From Clostridia bacterium (GTDB lineage: Bacteria > Bacillota > Clostridia > TANB77 > CAG-508), in NCBI GenBank assembly GCA_022790685.1, contig JAAVXQ010000046.1:1-8439 (forward strand): a stretch of DNA of 8,439 nt, read 5' to 3'. Position 1 is the stretch's first letter. Each line of letters starts with the position of its first letter. Positions 6,696-8,439 of this stretch are shown piece by piece. A program made the position numbers and the translations under genes. The notes beneath the pieces were generated by a model, which saw nothing but the letters and a program-made list of their open reading frames with translations, did no database searches and was not told where the DNA came from.

Positions 6696-7823
6696 ATGAA
6701 GAAAAAAACTCTTATTATTTTTTTGACATTAATAATTTTAGGTATTATACAAATTATATTTATAAAGGAAGCTCAAGCATTAACTGTTAATGAACTAAGA
6801 AAAAAATTTCCAAATGGTAAATATTGGAATCATCCAGCAGGTCAAGATCATTACTATCAATATGGAATAATAGATCAAGGAAAATGTAATAATCCAGATG
6901 GATGGACTAATTCGCCTTGTAATGCACATAATGGAACAACAGCAGGTTTTGGAAAAAATGACTGTAATAGTTTTGATAGAGCACAACAATGTACAGGTTT
7001 TGCAAGAAAGCTATTTTTTGACTATTATGGAACATATGCTACAAGTGCCAAAATACATACTAATATAAATAATTTAAAACCTGGTGACATTCTTAGATAC
7101 AAAAGAGGAAATTCAGGAGGTCATGATGTTTGGATAATAGGTATAAATGGAGATAACATAACAGTAGCAGAATGCAATTGGGGTGATAGATGTATTATAA
7201 GCTGGGATAGAACTTTTTCAAAAAGCAGTATTACAGTAGAAAAAATATATTCAGCACCAAGAGCATTAACAGATGGAAAAGATTTGGAACCACCAGTAAT
7301 TACTGAAGGCTATGTTGATATGTCTAGTATATCACAAAATGGGTATAAAATAATTGCCAGAGTGACAGATAATACAGGTGTAGAAAAAGTATTATTTCCT
7401 ACTTGGACTAATAAAAATGGACAAGATGATATAATTTGGAAAGCAGGTACATATAATGCACAAATAAATGCTTGGGAATTTTGGGTAAAAAAATCAGAGC
7501 ATAATAATGAGTTAGACTTATATAATACTCATATATATGCATATGATACATCAGGAAATAGCAGTTTTAAAACATTAAGTGCTATTCCAATGGGTGGAAT
7601 AGTTGCAAATTTAGGAAGTTTTAATGCAAGAATTGTACTTAATAAAGATAGTAACTATGTAGTAGGAGTAAATAATTCGAATGTTGTATTAAAGATAAAA
7701 AATAATAGTGATAACAGTCAAATTTGGAAGTTTACTAGAAATAACGATGGTTCATATTATATAGAAAATACATCAAATGGAACAGCTTTAGATGTTTTAA
7801 ATGGAACACGGAAAAAATGGTGA
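6696..7823 (+). CDS. Secreted CHAP-type amidase / wall protein, first frame segment (up to frame break 1)
   Basis: 375 residues in this frame; real protein sequence ends at about residue 371 (7808). Signal peptide 1-28 (basic MKKK, hydrophobic core, AQA). CHAP-like cysteine amidase at about 85-190: Cys99 in QCTGFARKL, His143 in GGHDVW, and Glu159/Asn161 in AECNW as likely third residues, so it should cut peptidoglycan cross-bridges or stem peptides (inferred). Further cysteines (64, 75, 90, 160, 166) could form disulfides. A GBS_Bsp-like domain follows at 200-295 (FPTWT, NGQDD, SEHNNE, YNTHIYAYD). From 308 a ricin-B-type lectin begins (SQIWKF at 341-346), cut off mid-repeat by CGG and a TGA at 7821. 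The lectin continues in the +1 frame at 7810, so this is the first part of one larger protein (6696-7808, 7810-8118, 8120 onward). GGGGG at 6687-6691 serves as ribosome binding site. Confidence 0.85.
   Translation: MKKKTLIIFLTLIILGIIQIIFIKEAQALTVNELRKKFPNGKYWNHPAGQDHYYQYGIIDQGKCNNPDGWTNSPCNAHNGTTAGFGKNDCNSFDRAQQCTGFARKLFFDYYGTYATSAKIHTNINNLKPGDILRYKRGNSGGHDVWIIGINGDNITVAECNWGDRCIISWDRTFSKSSITVEKIYSAPRALTDGKDLEPPVITEGYVDMSSISQNGYKIIARVTDNTGVEKVLFPTWTNKNGQDDIIWKAGTYNAQINAWEFWVKKSEHNNELDLYNTHIYAYDTSGNSSFKTLSAIPMGGIVANLGSFNARIVLNKDSNYVVGVNNSNVVLKIKNNSDNSQIWKFTRNNDGSYYIENTSNGTALDVLNGTRKKW
7809..7823 (+). other. Frame break 1: ACA CGG AAA AAA TGG TGA
   Basis: The lectin repeat reads LDVLNGT up to 7808, then in-frame CGG, two lysine codons, TGG and TGA. 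Skipping one base (the C at 7809) gives GKNGENIQ, restoring the ricin repeat pattern. The second lectin repeat of the same protein has NGTIGNNNNIH, and the restored NGTGKNGENIQ has the same length. The A6 run at 7812-7817 is an alternative place for a one-base excess, giving NGTRKNG. The needed step is +1 (or -2), not -1. Confidence 0.8.
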
Positions 7824-8133
7824 AAATATTCAAACTTTTATAAAAAATAATAGTAAGGCTCAAAGATTTTTTATTATGAACTATAATGGTGCATATAGAA
7901 TCGTTTCAGATTCTTCGATAGATTTAAAAGCGTTAGACTTAAGTAATGGAACAATTGGAAATAATAATAATATTCACTTGTATGAGGCAGGAAGCTTAAA
8001 TAATAATGCACAGACTTGGAAATTTGAAATAATAGAAGAAAGACAAGAAGGAATTGAATATAGTACACATGTAGAAAATATAGGTTGGCAAGGTTTTGTA
8101 GCAAATGGCAGCTTGGCTCGGAACTTCTGGTAA
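7810..8133 (+). CDS. Wall protein, second frame segment: rest of ricin-type lectin and start of ChW repeat 1
   Basis: Continuation of the protein that starts at 6696, in the +1 frame. It opens with GKNGENIQ and gives the remaining ricin-B-type lectin repeats, with AQRF and AQTW in the QxW positions and KALDLSNGT starting the second unit. From 8053 the first ChW (clostridial hydrophobic, conserved Trp) repeat begins: EYSTHVENIGWQGFVANG, then SLA at 8118. Here CGG and, three codons on, TAA (8131-8133) end the frame, and the ChW repeat continues one base further on. An ATG at 7801 opens this frame but has no ribosome binding site and lies inside the lectin, so independent initiation is unlikely. 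Confidence 0.78.
   Translation, partial: GKNGENIQTFIKNNSKAQRFFIMNYNGAYRIVSDSSIDLKALDLSNGTIGNNNNIHLYEAGSLNNNAQTWKFEIIEERQEGIEYSTHVENIGWQGFVANGSLARNFW
8119..8133 (+). other. Frame break 2: GCT CGG AAC TTC TGG TAA
   Basis: ChW repeats 2 and 3 of the same protein read GCA GGA ACT (8252-8260 and 8393-8401). Repeat 1 reads GCT C GGA ACT, so exactly one base is extra, the C at 8119 (or the neighbouring T). Reading +1 gives the conserved AGT of the repeat, then SGKGLRIEAIKI. As at break 1, the extra base makes an in-frame CGG followed by A, and a stop lies nine bases after CGG, directly behind TGG. Confidence 0.88.
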
Positions 8134-8439
8134 AGGTTTACGAATAGAAGCAATTAAAATAAGAGCAAATACAAATTATAAGGGAAGTGTGGAATATAGC
8201 ACACATGTACAAAATATAGGTTGGCAGAATTTTGTTTCAGATGGAAATATAGCAGGAACTGTTGGCTCATCTTTAAGAATAGAAGCAATTAAAATAAGAT
8301 TAACAGGTGATTTGGCAAATCATTATGATATTTATTATAGAGTACATAGTCAAAATATAGGCTGGTTAGATTGGGCAAAAAATGGAGAAGAAGCAGGAAC
8401 TTTAGATTGTAGTCTTAGATTAGAAGGAATAGAAATAAA
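8120..8439 (+). CDS. Wall protein, third frame segment: ChW repeats, open at window end
   Basis: The frame from GGA at 8120 is open for 106 codons to the window edge. It completes ChW repeat 1 (GTSGKGLRIEAIKIRA), contains repeat 2 (EYSTHVQNIGWQNFVSDG, then AGTVGSSLRIEAIKI) and repeat 3 (RVHSQNIGWLDWAKNG, then AGTLDCSLRLEGIEI). ChW repeats (PF07538 type) occur in secreted clostridial proteins, and binding to the cell surface or to sugars is the usual suggestion. There is no ATG or ribosome binding site at the beginning, so it is expressed only if ribosomes change frame at 8119. More repeats may follow outside the window. Confidence 0.8.

Larger units (their letters stand above)
8053..8439 (+). 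repeat. Tandem ChW repeats at DNA level
   Basis: Three repeat units begin near 8053, 8190 and 8331, about 140 bases apart. Units 1 and 2 are close at DNA level: GAATATAGTACACATGTA (8056) against GAATATAGCACACATGTA (8192), followed in both by AATATAGGTTGGCA. Unit 3 has diverged more (CAAAATATAGGCTGG). The close match of units 1 and 2 suggests a recent duplication and allows the extra base in unit 1 to be placed exactly. Confidence 0.85.

Noticed and set aside
7812..7817. A6 run as a -1 slippery site explaining frame break 1
   Set aside because: A -1 shift leads to the wrong frame; +1 (or -2) is required. Break 2 has no A-run at all, so a common explanation must lie elsewhere.
7801..8133. Independent gene starting at ATG 7801
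   Set aside because: No ribosome binding site, and its first residues fall in the middle of a ricin-type repeat that starts in the upstream frame. It is a continuation of the gene at 6696.
1..8439. CRISPR array, tRNA/rRNA genes, insertion sequences
   Set aside because: No regularly spaced short repeats with unique spacers, no tRNA-like cloverleaf or rRNA sequence, and no transposase or terminal inverted repeats with target duplication were seen. The only tandem repeats encode ChW domains.

Overview
The window is strongly AT-rich, uses AGA almost exclusively for arginine, has AGGAGG-type ribosome binding sites and compact T-tailed terminators. Together with the gene order queA-tgt ... TIGR04086 - HD - secD - secF, this points to a low-GC Clostridia-type Firmicute, plausibly an uncultured gut lineage (inference). 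Every gene is on the + strand.

Layout: (1) 1-2967 is the end of a queuosine-tRNA operon: the 3' end of queA, tgt, and a membrane-anchored WG-repeat protein, closed by a strong terminator. Between queA and tgt lies a possible H-type RNA pseudoknot, then a hairpin that separates the tgt ribosome binding site from its start codon. (2) 2968-3545 is a single-gene unit for a small four-helix membrane protein (TIGR04086/DUF3792) with its own promoter, a perfect 13-bp inverted repeat upstream, and a terminator. (3) 3546-6484 is an HD-phosphohydrolase - secD - secF operon with a near-consensus promoter and a terminator. SecD and SecF are divergent: the transmembrane aspartate motif of SecD is missing and SecF is shortened to about four helices. 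(4) 6485-8439 holds a promoter overlapped by a perfect Spo0A-box heptamer, followed by a large secreted multidomain wall protein: signal peptide, CHAP-type Cys/His amidase, GBS_Bsp-like domain, ricin-B-type lectin and at least three ChW repeats. It runs off the right edge.

The most unusual signal is in region 4. The wall-protein reading frame is interrupted twice, and each time a single +1 step restores it. Both breaks sit exactly on an in-frame CGG followed by A (CGG AAA at 7809, CGG AAC at 8119). These are the only in-frame CGG codons in the window, and in both cases an in-frame stop follows CGG after the same nine bases, directly behind TGG. Internal repeats of the same protein show that exactly one base (C) is extra at the second site. 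This fits either programmed +1 frameshifting or quadruplet reading at a hungry or unassigned CGG codon, giving three nested forms of the enzyme with increasing numbers of wall- and sugar-binding domains, or a twice-mutated pseudogene or assembly artefact. The sequence alone cannot separate these.
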